Source: QQWI01 sp964522015 (lineage in GTDB: Bacteria > Bacillota > Clostridia > Peptostreptococcales > Acidaminobacteraceae). Taken from it: 64,000 nt of DNA. The stretch covers positions 76,096 to 140,095 of the forward strand of contig CAZFST010000006.1 in the NCBI GenBank assembly GCA_964522015.1. Reading direction: 5' to 3'. Numbering within the stretch: the first letter of the stretch is position 1; each line of letters begins with the position of its first letter. Of this stretch, positions 17,870 through 26,620 are shown piece by piece. A program made the position numbers and the translations under genes. Under the pieces are notes generated by a model, which was not told the origin of the DNA, made no database searches, and saw only the letters and a program-made list of their open reading frames with translations.

Positions 17870-18184
17870 ATGAAACTACTAAAAAATAAAAAAACAATCT
17901 TACTTGCTCTTGTTGTAACCCTAGCCGCTTTAGCGATGACAGGTTGCATGGCCAATGCAGGGGTTCCACCAGAAAAAGCCGCGGGATTTTTTGCAGGTAT
18001 TTGGCACGGTTGGATTGCACCATTTGCCTTGATTGTGAGCATTTTTAACGATAACGTGGCCATTTACGAAGTACATAACACCGGATTCTGGTACGACTTT
18101 GCCTACTACGGCGCCATCGTCGGTGGCGCAGGCAGCCTGACCTATTCAAGAGGCTCAGCAAGAAGAAAAAGAAACAAGGACTAA
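17870..18184 (+). CDS. Small lipoprotein with membrane helices
   Basis: 104 residues. The signal sequence ends in the lipobox AMTGC, followed by a hydrophobic segment GWIAPFALIVSIF, the conserved-looking IYEVHNTGFWYDF, a glycine-rich helix, and a basic tail. I know this pattern only as an uncharacterised bacterial lipoprotein. AGGGGG precedes the ATG. No operon partner is evident, though the MutS-like gene ends 50 bases upstream. Confidence 0.75.
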   Translation: MKLLKNKKTILLALVVTLAALAMTGCMANAGVPPEKAAGFFAGIWHGWIAPFALIVSIFNDNVAIYEVHNTGFWYDFAYYGAIVGGAGSLTYSRGSARRKRNKD

Positions 18185-18205
18185 GTTTAGTTTGAGCGTA
18201 CGATA

Positions 18206-18706
18206 ATGACGATTAACTCATACGATTTTGAAGTGATATCTGGATGTACAGACGAGGTTGGCAAAATCATTACATCTGCAATCAAAAACGCTAAATATGT
18301 ATATGCTTTTAGAACGCATACACATATTTTACAAAATTCTGAGCTGATCAAATGGTTTATGTTGAATGCCAGTGAACAAATAACGGAATTAGTAGTCAAC
18401 TTCATAACAAAGGATGTAAGGCAAGTTTGTAAATCATTCATAGATCAAGAAATGGTATATAAATTAGAGCTAACACAAGAAAACAAAATTCATTTCATGA
18501 ATCGGTTCAAAATAGCCACTAGAGATTTAAGAATTGATGTGAAGAAAGAGTTGTCAGACCCTATCTTCGTTGATGATCCAATTTACGATCAATATGATTT
18601 CATATTTGCTGCTGATGACAAGCTAATATTATTAACTAGCTTGCATGATTACAATTTTCTGTTATCAAAAGAGGTTGTAGAATTTGAAAATCTAGGGGTA
18701 ACCTAA
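18206..18706 (+). CDS. Unrecognised cytoplasmic protein
   Basis: 166 residues, no membrane segment, AT-rich compared with the genes before it. I do not recognise it. The start lacks a clear ribosome binding site. A phospholipase-D-like or transferase remnant is conceivable but I see no HKD motif. It marks the beginning of an AT-rich accessory stretch and is followed by a 12-bp-stem hairpin shared with the opposing isochorismatase gene. Confidence 0.55.
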   Translation: MTINSYDFEVISGCTDEVGKIITSAIKNAKYVYAFRTHTHILQNSELIKWFMLNASEQITELVVNFITKDVRQVCKSFIDQEMVYKLELTQENKIHFMNRFKIATRDLRIDVKKELSDPIFVDDPIYDQYDFIFAADDKLILLTSLHDYNFLLSKEVVEFENLGVT

Positions 18707-18719
18707 AAAGGTAACGAGA

Positions 18720-18752
18720 AAGCCACTGAGTGTCATCTATACTCAGTGGCTT
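18720..18752. terminator. Hairpin between convergent genes
   Basis: AAGCCACTGAGT (18720-18731) and ACTCAGTGGCTT (18741-18752) form a perfect 12-bp stem with a nine-base loop. There is no long T-run but position between convergent genes suggests a bidirectional terminator. Confidence 0.6.
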
Positions 18753-18810
18753 AAACTATTGATTCTTTGGCGGAAGGATGCTTTTGGGGGAAGATCAACA
18801 CTTGGAAATC

Positions 18811-19296
18811 CTATAAATTACTTAAGGTGATTATATTGCTACCTTTCGATTCATAGTATTCAAGCATTTCACCAATTTTCCTTTTATCATAACTCGTAAT
18901 GCAATCTGATAAGACATTCACACTATAATTTACTTTACGTAAGTTGAAACAGGTGGATTTGACACAAACAGCAGCATCTGCTCCTGTAATGTAGAAATTA
19001 CATATTTCATTTTTGTTGATGAATTCTGCAAATTCTTCACTGCTTAATGCGTTACTTTTATATTTTGTAAAAACATTTTCAGATACTATTTTCAGGTCTA
19101 AAACTAATTCAGCCCCTTTTGTATTGGGTTTGAATGTTCTCGTACCTGCTGATAAATTTTCGTGCCTTATATAAACAACATGAATATAATTATTGACTGC
19201 CCAATCAATAGCTTGATTGATATTGTCAATGACCTCCTTGTAATTCTTTGTTATGTCATTTTGAATGTCTATGATTACTAAAGCTGTCTTTTGCAT
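18811..19296 (-). CDS. Isochorismatase-family cysteine hydrolase
   Basis: 161 residues with the family triad: D11 in VIIDIQND, a lysine in FTKYKSNAL, and a cysteine in GADAAVCVKST. Members hydrolyse amides or isochorismate (nicotinamidase, peroxyureidoacrylate or ureidoacrylate hydrolases). Substrate unknown. It lies downstream of the WYL regulator on the same strand, separated by a perfect 20-bp inverted repeat. Confidence 0.88.
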   Translation of the reverse strand: MQKTALVIIDIQNDITKNYKEVIDNINQAIDWAVNNYIHVVYIRHENLSAGTRTFKPNTKGAELVLDLKIVSENVFTKYKSNALSSEEFAEFINKNEICNFYITGADAAVCVKSTCFNLRKVNYSVNVLSDCITSYDKRKIGEMLEYYESKGSNIITLSNL

Positions 19297-19351
19297 TGGT
19301 TATTCTCCTCACTTGTCTTTGTACACTAGGTAGATCCTTACAATGATGATT

Positions 19352-19396
19352 ATATCAAAACTTCCCTGACAACTGCTGTCAGGGAAGTTTTGATAT
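19352..19396 (-). terminator. Perfect 20-bp inverted repeat at the end of the WYL gene
   Basis: Arms 19352-19371 and 19377-19396 are exact complements around ACTGC. The stop codon of the WYL gene (19381-19379) lies inside the right arm. It probably terminates the WYL transcript before the isochorismatase gene, or works as an operator; A and T runs flank both sides. Confidence 0.7.
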
Positions 19397-20353
19397 TTTA
19401 TAGTATTCTACTAAATCTAATACTCGTTCATGCAATTTTTCTTTGCAACTCTTTGGTTCAATAACTTCAATAGCTTTACCATACGGTAGAAGGAAGGGCG
19501 CCGCATACTCATGTAGGGCATTGTTTTCTATTAAAAAAACGGCTTGGTTCAGAGTCCTTTCTTTTAAATGAAAAGACATAAACCAATGATTGCATAAGTC
19601 ATCAAGTGCCTCTGCGCTACCCTTTATGACTAATTGAATCATGGTTGCATTATGACTCATATCAGGCATAAGGCTACTTAAAAAAAACGTTTTAACTGAA
19701 AAATTTTTCGGGCGAATAAATGTACTTTCAGTGTGAGCCATTTTGATAATTCGCTCCACTCTGAAAGTCCTTATTTCACCTCTTAAATGACAAAATCCAA
19801 TAATATACCATTTACCACACCATTGCAATATTCCATAAGGATCAATTTTTCTACATTGCTTCTTCTCTTCTCTTTTAGTCCGGTATTCGATTTCAATAGA
19901 TCGTTCGTTAGTAATAGAAATTGTTAACGCTTCTAGCAAAACTTTAAGATCTGGATTAATAGGTTGCTTCGCAACTTCAAAACCTTCTATATGACGATTA
20001 AGAATACGCTCCTGTTCCTCAGTTGAATACAATCTTAATTTGTCAATGGCACTGCTTAGAGCTTCATTAAACGGATAACCTGAGTCCTTTGCATGAGTGG
20101 TTGCGTAGAGAAGTGCCTTTTTTTCTTCAATATCAAAAACCAATGGTGCTTTATGAAAATCATTCATTAAAGAATACCCACCATTATGACCCGAATCTGA
20201 AATAATCGGTACACCACTTGTAATAAGCGAATCTATATATCTGTAAACTGTTCGTATATTAAGTTCCAATTTTTCAGCGATTTGCTTAGCTGTTGTCTTT
20301 CTGTTCGAACTCAACAGCCATAAGATTGCCAACATATTATCATTTTTAGGCAT
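19379..20353 (-). CDS. WYL-domain transcription regulator
   Basis: 324 residues: N-terminal winged helix (KTTAKQIAEKLELNIRTVYR), middle WYL domain (about 135-205, with IEIEYRT and KWYIIGFCHLR) and C-terminal WCX extension. Members bind DNA and sense small ligands or nucleic acids. AAGGAAG precedes the ATG. It is upstream of the isochorismatase gene and may control it or the AlbA-domain gene behind it. Confidence 0.9.
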   Translation of the reverse strand: MPKNDNMLAILWLLSSNRKTTAKQIAEKLELNIRTVYRYIDSLITSGVPIISDSGHNGGYSLMNDFHKAPLVFDIEEKKALLYATTHAKDSGYPFNEALSSAIDKLRLYSTEEQERILNRHIEGFEVAKQPINPDLKVLLEALTISITNERSIEIEYRTKREEKKQCRKIDPYGILQWCGKWYIIGFCHLRGEIRTFRVERIIKMAHTESTFIRPKNFSVKTFFLSSLMPDMSHNATMIQLVIKGSAEALDDLCNHWFMSFHLKERTLNQAVFLIENNALHEYAAPFLLPYGKAIEVIEPKSCKEKLHERVLDLVEYYKISKLP

Positions 20354-20436
20354 AATAAAACTTCCTTATTCTTCAAGGTTTAGTTATCCAAAGTGAGCTG
20401 AGCCTCTCGAACTTCCATACCTGAATATTTTTATTC

Positions 20437-21723
20437 CTACTTCATCACATATCTGGTCAATCTGCCGTTACCCATTTTCTTTATCAAATCTTTGGCTAGC
20501 ATCTCTTTGAGCATATTTACCGCATGTGTCGTTCCTACCCCAAGTACTTCTTCAACATCATAACGAGTTATATCCTTTTGCTTTTCAAACAACTTTAGTA
20601 TTGGTAAATATTTTTCTTCTACTACGTTTATTTCTTGTGCATGGGTATTGGGTAGAGTCACACGGAATGCACCTTCAACATTTTCAAATTTCGGCTGAAC
20701 ATGTAGTCCTTTATAGCAACTCATGATTTTGCTGATGCCGGTACCATATGCTTCAATCAATTTCATTCTATAAAACAAACTTGCAAGCTTTTCATTTCTT
20801 GCCTGTGATGCGCCAAGCATTGCAGCTTCCAAGGACATCCCTGAGACTAGTCCCCCAAGTGAAATGATTTCTAAACGATCTGAATAGAGGTTTATAATGG
20901 TGCTGCCACTAAAAGCATATTCTCTATGGACAATCGCATTGAGCAATGCCTCACGTACAGCATCATCCGGATAATCTTTTTCATCTGATCGCAACAATTC
21001 ATGGAAGGTAGCCTTAGTGCTGTTATAAAAATCAATGGTCTTAAACGCATCAGTAAGCTGATCAAATAATGACCCGGTCAGTTCCTTTCGATCTTTGAAT
21101 ACCAATTTGTCTAGCCCCTGAAAGACAGCAAATTTAATGGAATGCTTGCATTGATCTGAAACCAGTAATCCTAGGTTTGTATAAATATCATCCATAGAAA
21201 GGATCCCCAAGTTTCTCATCTGAACTTGTGAGCATTCCAGTTGTCTCAATGCCATTTCTCTATTCAAACTTGCAAAAGTCAAATCTTGAACGAGTGAACG
21301 ATTGTTTTCAAAAGACTCTCCGTCGGTCGCTTTAATCATCATACGAATCGCATCTTCAGATGCAGGGGCAGCGGTTGTTCCGCTTCGAACGTAGACCCCA
21401 GATGGTTTCAGCCCTTTATCTGTTAGATAATACGGCTTTTTCGTTCCTTGCTGAACAGTTATCTTAATAATACTTTTGCTTTCTTTCACCACTAACTCGA
21501 TACTCGTAAACATAGAAACATCTGGTCGAATGCTGTCTCGTACTGCATTTGATATTTGTTGCATTACAAAGTCCGGATTTTCAAGACCAGTTATTTCCCC
21601 ATTATCTTGAATACCAATATATATTGTACCGCCGTTGGTATTAGCAAATGCCACTACTTCCTTTTTCAATTCTGGCGTATAGACTTCTTTTAATTCAATG
21701 CTTTCGCTTTCATACATACTCAT
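20437..21723 (-). CDS. AlbA/Schlafen-domain protein with ATP-binding and winged-helix parts
   Basis: 428 residues. The AlbA_2 domain begins ESIELKEVYTPEL with GGTIYIGIQDNGEITGL, then a GHKL-like region (DAVREALLNAIVHREYAF, SLGGLVSG) and a C-terminal winged helix. Such proteins are transcriptional regulators or nucleases, sometimes in phage defence. The start at 21723 has AGGGTGG five bases upstream. The frame runs on upstream to 21846, but that piece looks like the leftover end of another gene (next entry). Confidence 0.85.
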   Translation of the reverse strand: MSMYESESIELKEVYTPELKKEVVAFANTNGGTIYIGIQDNGEITGLENPDFVMQQISNAVRDSIRPDVSMFTSIELVVKESKSIIKITVQQGTKKPYYLTDKGLKPSGVYVRSGTTAAPASEDAIRMMIKATDGESFENNRSLVQDLTFASLNREMALRQLECSQVQMRNLGILSMDDIYTNLGLLVSDQCKHSIKFAVFQGLDKLVFKDRKELTGSLFDQLTDAFKTIDFYNSTKATFHELLRSDEKDYPDDAVREALLNAIVHREYAFSGSTIINLYSDRLEIISLGGLVSGMSLEAAMLGASQARNEKLASLFYRMKLIEAYGTGISKIMSCYKGLHVQPKFENVEGAFRVTLPNTHAQEINVVEEKYLPILKLFEKQKDITRYDVEEVLGVGTTHAVNMLKEMLAKDLIKKMGNGRLTRYVMK

Positions 21724-21846
21724 AATGCCACCCTTTCTATCAGTATCTATCACTTCTGCCACCATTCTATCACTGACAGTGTTAGAAAACAAGTCAATAA
21801 TATTCAGCTGCTTAATCCCAATATTCTCAGGTTTAAGACTCCCCAT
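21724..21846 (-). pseudogene. Remnant of a DUF4143 ATPase C-terminus
   Basis: The 41 codons before the AlbA-domain start read GIKQLNIIDLF near their beginning. This closely matches the last residues of the DUF4143 ATPase at 22991-24184 (GIKQLNVLDWL). A stop codon precedes the piece. The simplest reading is that a related ATPase gene was deleted, leaving its 3' end fused in frame to the next gene. Confidence 0.5.
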
Positions 21847-21872
21847 TTACATACCAACAATGTTGAAATTAC

Positions 21873-21898
21873 AAAGGCAACCAATTAAGGTTGCCTTT
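21873..21898 (-). terminator. Terminator after the MerR gene
   Basis: AAAGGCAACC and GGTTGCCTTT form a perfect 10-bp stem with a six-base loop, eight bases past the MerR stop codon. Confidence 0.7.
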
Positions 21899-21905
21899 AG
21901 TTCGT

Positions 21906-22751
21906 TTACTTAATAGGTATCTGAAGTTCAGTTACATACTCATCTGGATTTTCTGTGGCCCATTCACCTTTGTGGTAGATTTCTCTGATCGCGCCATCAG
22001 CAATATAGTTATTGTGCTTTAGCCATTCAAACAGGTTATCAATTGTTTTGCCAAGAGTTGAAAATGGACCCTTGTGAACAATACACGCCATTTTTTCAAC
22101 TCTCGGAAGCTCATAGACATTTACTTCTTCGTTGCCCTCAATGGACTTTGTAATTGGTTCAGCTACCTCAACATCAAGGTTTTGTTCATCATACATGATG
22201 TTCCATTGCCGTAAATCCCACCAGCCTGAGTGGTAAAGCATAAGGCATGGAATTGTTAGTTTTACACCCTTTTTATCGATGTACTCATTTACATCCGGCC
22301 ACATTTTCTCTAAGTTTTCATCGAAATCATTTTTGTCAAAAGTCTTGCGTATTGATGCAACAAGAATAGGTTCAACCTTTTTTATACTTACTTCAGTCAT
22401 CTGTGAAATGCCTCCATTCTTTATTAGAAAAATATTGGTGTGGAGACGTTCAAGTCTGTTGTATTCATTGGACAAAGTGGTCTCAAGGAGAACGGCTTTA
22501 CTCTCGAGCATTTCAATTAGCATCGGCACAGAAATACCCTCATTCAAAGTATTGAAAACTTCTTCCAATGCAAACCCGGCGTCCTTTAATGCTATTATTT
22601 TATTCACTGCCACCATCTGCGAAGCATCATAATAACGATAACCAGTGAGTTTATCAATTGCCATTGGTACAAGGATTTTAAGTTTTTCGTAATGGTATAG
22701 AGTGTCAACCGATAAGCCGCATAGCTTTGAAAATTCACCAATTTTGAACAA
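21906..22751 (-). CDS. MerR-family regulator with GyrI-like ligand domain
   Basis: 281 residues: MerR winged helix (FKIGEFSKLCGLSVDTLYHYE), coiled-coil dimer helix (about 75-115) and an effector-binding GyrI/BmrR-like domain (GPFSTLGKTIDNLFEWL). The family senses drugs or cationic ligands. The TTG at 22751 has AGGAG eight bases upstream, and the only good promoter (22804-22834) lies downstream of the ATG at 22850. That longer start would be outside the transcript, so the short form is preferred. Confidence 0.88.
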   Translation of the reverse strand: MFKIGEFSKLCGLSVDTLYHYEKLKILVPMAIDKLTGYRYYDASQMVAVNKIIALKDAGFALEEVFNTLNEGISVPMLIEMLESKAVLLETTLSNEYNRLERLHTNIFLIKNGGISQMTEVSIKKVEPILVASIRKTFDKNDFDENLEKMWPDVNEYIDKKGVKLTIPCLMLYHSGWWDLRQWNIMYDEQNLDVEVAEPITKSIEGNEEVNVYELPRVEKMACIVHKGPFSTLGKTIDNLFEWLKHNNYIADGAIREIYHKGEWATENPDEYVTELQIPIK

Positions 22752-22803
22752 AGTATCATCTCCTAACAGACTTTCTAGGTGTGCACCCCTGCCGTCTTTT
22801 AAT

Positions 22804-22834
22804 AGAATACACTCTTGGGTGACGCAAGAGTCAA
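22804..22834 (-). promoter_or_regulatory. MerR-type promoter with 19-bp spacer and operator dyad
   Basis: On the minus strand TTGACT (22834-22829) and TATTCT (22809-22804) are separated by 19 bp, the long spacer typical of MerR-activated promoters. The spacer holds the inverted repeat ACTCTTG...CAAGAGT. MerR proteins twist such promoters into active shape, so the gene is probably autoregulated. Confidence 0.75.
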
Positions 22835-22990
22835 TAGTTTTTTTCAACATTATTCTTTCACAAAGCTAAAATTAAGTATAAAACCACGGACTTACATCAA
22901 GAGGCACGGTAAACTTAGCCTCTACATGTGTAAAGGTGCTAGCTATTAAGGCGATTATTTTACTTTGTCAAAAGGAATGATTCATCTTTT

Positions 22991-24184
22991 TCACTCTTTA
23001 GTCAGCCAGTCCAAAACATTTAATTGTTTAATACCATTATAAGAAGTAAGTGGCGTATAATCCATGGTGAGAAGATACTTTGGATTATGGTCTTTAATGG
23101 CATCTAATGACAAGAGCTCCCTTTTTAGCGTTTGCTCATCCATCACAGTCTGAGACACTTGGTAATAAGATTCTCCCTCGGCATTAATGGCGATAAAATC
23201 AACTTCGGCATCACCTACTTTTCCTATATACACTTCGTATCCTCTTCTTAAAAGTTCAAGATAGACGATGTTCTCAAGGATATGCCCCATATCCGTATGT
23301 CTAGTTCCCAAAAGAAAATAACGAAGTCCAATATCAGCTACATAGTATTTCGAACCTGTAGCAAGATACTGTTTCCCTTTAATATCATATCTGCCAACTT
23401 TATAGGCAATATAACTGTCAACAAGGGCACTTAGATAGCTCTCAACAGTTGGGACGCTTATTTTTCTGCCAGATGAGGTCATTGTATTTGCTATCTTTGT
23501 GGAAGAACACAAATTCCCAATATTATCAAATACAAAATCAACTACGCTTTGAAGCATAGAAGGATCTGATATTTTCTTTCTTGTCACAATGTCTTTAAGA
23601 AGAATGGTATTATAGATGCCTTCAAGGTACGTTCTGATATCTTTTTTTCTTTCTAGTTCAAGGGTGCCTGGAAAAGAGCTATTCTGCAAATAATTCATAT
23701 ATAACTCGGGCATATTGGTATTAAGGGGATAAGCAGAGATATACTCTTTAAAGGATAATGGCTGCATTTTTATTTCGACATATCTGCCAGAAAGCAGTGT
23801 TGCAAGCTCTCCTGATAAGAGAAATGCATTAGAACCAGTTATATACAAGTCCACATTCTTTTTTACATAAAGCCAGTCAACACCCTCTTGAAAATTATTG
23901 ATTTGCTGAACTTCATCAAGAAAGATATAGTTTTTTTTATCTTTGATCAACCTGTTTGTGACGTAATCATATAACTCTTTTGATGTGCGTATTTCCCTAA
24001 AGTCTCCGTCTTCGAGATTGACAATAATTATCTGCTCTTCGTCTACGCCTTGTTCTTTTAAATAATTTTGAAACATTTCAAAAATGGTTGATTTCCCGCA
24101 CCGTCGTATTCCGGTTACAACTTTTATCAAATTTTTATCTTTAAAACTGATTAAATCTTCCAAGATTTCTTTTCTTTCAATCAT
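22991..24184 (-). CDS. AAA ATPase with DUF4143 nuclease-like C-terminus
   Basis: 397 residues. The N-terminal P-loop ATPase has Walker A GIRRCGKST and Walker B YIFLDEVQQI. The DUF4143 half has the PD-(D/E)XK-like EVDFIA (GKVGDAEVDFIAIN). AAGGGG stands eight bases before the ATG at 24184. These proteins are common, scattered and poorly understood, with suggested roles in defence or mobile-element biology. A fragment of a second copy is fused to the AlbA-domain gene at 21724. Confidence 0.88.
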   Translation of the reverse strand: MIERKEILEDLISFKDKNLIKVVTGIRRCGKSTIFEMFQNYLKEQGVDEEQIIIVNLEDGDFREIRTSKELYDYVTNRLIKDKKNYIFLDEVQQINNFQEGVDWLYVKKNVDLYITGSNAFLLSGELATLLSGRYVEIKMQPLSFKEYISAYPLNTNMPELYMNYLQNSSFPGTLELERKKDIRTYLEGIYNTILLKDIVTRKKISDPSMLQSVVDFVFDNIGNLCSSTKIANTMTSSGRKISVPTVESYLSALVDSYIAYKVGRYDIKGKQYLATGSKYYVADIGLRYFLLGTRHTDMGHILENIVYLELLRRGYEVYIGKVGDAEVDFIAINAEGESYYQVSQTVMDEQTLKRELLSLDAIKDHNPKYLLTMDYTPLTSYNGIKQLNVLDWLTKE

Positions 24185-24280
24185 AATCTTCACCCCTTAT
24201 ACTACTTTGTAAATTCAGATTAGCATAAATTGATATTTTAAGCAAGTTTGTAAACTTCATTTTACAAAAACAGAATTAAA

Positions 24281-24331
24281 ATAGAGCCCACTCATCAATG
24301 ATTCGTTAAAATCAATTTGAGTGGGCTCTAT
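24281..24331. terminator. Long hairpin before the DUF4143 gene
   Basis: ATAGAGCCCACTCA and TGAGTGGGCTCTAT pair perfectly, with a partly paired extension toward the loop. It separates the small minus-strand gene at 24388 from the downstream ATPase gene. Confidence 0.65.
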
Positions 24332-24387
24332 CTATTTGTAAAGGAGATCAAAGTCAAGTGCAATAATATCACCTTGTTTGAATTTAC

Positions 24388-24555
24388 TTACCAGATTTCA
24401 GTACCTTGGGGCATACCCCAATCGTATTCTCCCTCCGATTCCTCAAAGACGAAATTTTCATAAAGGTCAGCGGCAGTTATTTCAGATTCAACGTTTTGAA
24501 CCACAGTGAACCGAATGGTTCTATAATTTTTTCTTAAAATAGTATTTGTCGACAT
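24388..24555 (-). CDS. Small hypothetical protein
   Basis: 55 residues, not recognised, acidic at the C-terminus (ESEGEYDWGMPQGTEIW). GGGAGG six bases before the ATG at 24555 favours this start; the frame is open further upstream without a site. It follows the zinc-finger-like gene by about 120 bases and may share its transcript. Confidence 0.5.
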   Translation of the reverse strand: MSTNTILRKNYRTIRFTVVQNVESEITAADLYENFVFEESEGEYDWGMPQGTEIW

Positions 24556-24673
24556 GGCAGCCTCCCAACATGGCATCTTCGGTTGACTTCTTATACTCAT
24601 AGTATAATTCAAACCGATACAAATGACCATTTTTTTAATCTTCAGAACGATATATCCTGCTCTCATGTGGCAC

Positions 24674-25399
24674 TTATTTCATTAAACCGATTCTAACCAG
24701 TTCAAGATAGTATGAAATATCTTCAATTCTTGGGCTAAAATAAAACGGCGCATTACAACAGCCGCATCTCCAGTAGGTAGTGCCATCTATAGTATATTCC
24801 TGTCCTATTTGACATGATTTCTCGATACGCTTCTTACATCCAGAGTCACTCCACAAAAATACTTGTTTCACAGTATCGGGGCAAGTCTTTAAATAGTCCA
24901 AGCATTTTGTTGCGTTTCTGATACGCAAGAATAGCAGCAGCTTCGTCTTCCAGGATACCATTAGAAAATGATAGGGTCCTTTAGATTTTAACTCACTTTC
25001 TTTTCCATAGTAAGCATAGGTGGGGCCTTCATTCCAATCCAAGGCTTGAGAGAGATAGCCCATTTTTTTAAGAACAAGATCCATCTCGAACACAAATCGC
25101 TTTTCTTCTTCGCTATGCATCTTGTCTGCAACCATATCAGCACCACGGCCATAATCAGCCGTATATAGATCATCTTTAAAAATCTTATAGTGACAGGTGT
25201 AAAAATCATTGAGTCTACTGGTATGATTGGCTTTGTCAGCCATCAGTTTGAGGACAGCCAGAACATTTGCATTATCAGGGAAAGTCAACTCTATGTTTTT
25301 TTTCTTAATTTTAAAGCCATTCAAGCCTTCAAAGTAAAAACCGTAATCGCTCAATCGTTCAAACAAAATCCCTGTATTTTTCAAGATCAACTGAAACAT
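24674..25399 (-). CDS. Unrecognised protein with a cysteine-rich C-terminal motif
   Basis: About 241 residues. No domain recognised over most of its length. The last third has SGCKKRIEKSC and YWRCGCCNAPF, four to five cysteines that could hold a zinc or Fe-S centre. AGGGG lies four bases before the ATG at 25399; a GTG at 25438 is in frame but has no site. No signal peptide or membrane helix. Confidence 0.6.
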   Translation of the reverse strand: MFQLILKNTGILFERLSDYGFYFEGLNGFKIKKKNIELTFPDNANVLAVLKLMADKANHTSRLNDFYTCHYKIFKDDLYTADYGRGADMVADKMHSEEEKRFVFEMDLVLKKMGYLSQALDWNEGPTYAYYGKESELKSKGPYHFLMVSWKTKLLLFLRIRNATKCLDYLKTCPDTVKQVFLWSDSGCKKRIEKSCQIGQEYTIDGTTYWRCGCCNAPFYFSPRIEDISYYLELVRIGLMK

Positions 25400-25469
25400 C
25401 TTACCCCTATTGCAAAGCTTGAGAAATTGTGCTCTCACACATTATGGGTTGTTCTGACACGTTAATGGT

Positions 25470-25667
25470 TCAATCTTTTTTTACAAAAGTTCCATATATA
25501 CTTAGCATAAATCCCAAAAGGAAAACAACAAAAAAGAATATATCTAATTTAACTCTGTCAAGATTATTAATTTTTAAATTTTCAAAAAGGTCCATTCCCC
25601 AATACGCTGTATAAATTAGTGTTAAAGAAGGTAAAACTTTAAAATAAAGCCCATCGAATTTACGCAT
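25470..25667 (-). CDS. Small two-helix membrane protein
   Basis: 65 residues with two hydrophobic segments (VLPSLTLIYTAYWG and IFFFVVFLLGFMLSIYG) and charged ends. The ATG at 25667 has AGGGGGG seven bases upstream. Function unknown. Confidence 0.55.
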   Translation of the reverse strand: MRKFDGLYFKVLPSLTLIYTAYWGMDLFENLKINNLDRVKLDIFFFVVFLLGFMLSIYGTFVKKD

Positions 25668-25815
25668 ATAATTTACCCCCCCTATATTAGCAACGTACTC
25701 ACTGTAACAATATTTTACGTCTTTAGACAACACCTCTTAAATTTCAAGCTCCGGCAGAAACTTTTAAGTTTCCAATATCTAGGGATGTTGCAACCACATA
25801 AAGGCTCTTGGTAGC

Positions 25816-25920
25816 TTAACATTTCTTATGTCCTGCATCCTCATAATAACGCAGTGCCCGTATCGAAATATCATACTTCAATGATACATCAGATGTTTTT
25901 ATAAACTCTGGCAAGATGAC
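25816..25920 (-). pseudogene. Remnant of a MerR-family regulator N-terminus
   Basis: Read on the minus strand, 25920-25816 gives IKTSDVSLKYDISIRALRYY followed by EDAG, then a stop. This is the helix-turn-helix and wing of a MerR protein, close to the intact gene at 53694 (KYDITVRALRYYEEAK). The rest of the gene is missing, so it is a decayed fragment just after the membrane gene that ends at 25925. Confidence 0.6.
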
Positions 25921-25924
25921 CCTC

Positions 25925-26383
25925 TTAATAATGATTCAAGTAGTAAATCTTATGAGCCCCCTTGATCAATGCCGCAAATAATAAAGCACCAAGCAACGTA
26001 AAGAAGACAGTTGCATCGAAGAAAGCAGCAATGATGGTAGCAGTGGCAAGGCCGCCAAGGGTCCAATTGATTGGGTGACCGCCCATCTTTGCGTAAATCA
26101 GGGCACGTCTTTCATCGTGTTCGTAAACGTAAAGTGCCTTTAAAGCCTCTTCGCTGCGCAGTGTAGTAGAGGTTTTGAGAATTTGCCACAATAGAAGAGT
26201 TTGCAGTCCGAGAAAAGCACCAATCTGTAAGCCTTTTACAAAGCCAAGCATCCAACTTGGACCAAGGACGGCAACTTGGGCATTACTATAATGCAAGGCT
26301 ATGCCAATGGCACCAATAATCATGCCGTTTGCGACTAGCATGAGTCGTAAACGTTTTTTTACCTGTATTCTAAAGGCCGTCAT
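25925..26383 (-). CDS. Four-helix membrane protein of an XRE operon
   Basis: 152 residues, four hydrophobic segments and a charged central loop (TTLRSEEALKALYVYEHDERR). The start overlaps the end of the XRE gene (ATGA-type coupling). Such a membrane-protein plus small XRE-regulator pair is common in Bacillota, with unknown function, perhaps sensing envelope damage. Confidence 0.7.
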   Translation of the reverse strand: MTAFRIQVKKRLRLMLVANGMIIGAIGIALHYSNAQVAVLGPSWMLGFVKGLQIGAFLGLQTLLLWQILKTSTTLRSEEALKALYVYEHDERRALIYAKMGGHPINWTLGGLATATIIAAFFDATVFFTLLGALLFAALIKGAHKIYYLNHY

Positions 26384-26589
26384 GTTGTTTCCTCCAAGTT
26401 TGTGAAGTCGAAGACCTCTTCAATGGTCAAGTTAAAGAATTTAGCGATTTTGTAGGCTAAGAGTAGGGATGCCGTGTACTTACCAACCTCTATGGAGGTA
26501 ATGGTCTGGCGTGTGACGCCGACGGCAATGGCAAGCTCCTCTTGTGATAACTTGTGCTGCTTACGTAAAGCTGCTATTCGGGTTTGCAT
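26380..26589 (-). CDS. Short XRE-family (Cro/CI-like) regulator
   Basis: 69 residues, almost only the helix-turn-helix (LSQEELAIAVGVTRQTITSI and VGKYTASL). GAGGAG lies six bases before the ATG at 26589; an adjacent ATG is closer than usual. It is the middle gene of a three-gene operon with two membrane proteins and probably autoregulates at the repeats in 26858-26912. Confidence 0.85.
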   Translation of the reverse strand: MQTRIAALRKQHKLSQEELAIAVGVTRQTITSIEVGKYTASLLLAYKIAKFFNLTIEEVFDFTNLEETT

Positions 26590-26620
26590 CATTTGCTCCT
26601 CAATTGTGACGGTATGTAGT

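Noticed and set aside
8563..26106. TTTGCGTAAATCAGGG shared between 8563 and 26091
   Set aside because: Both lie inside unrelated coding genes and the match is short; most likely coincidence.
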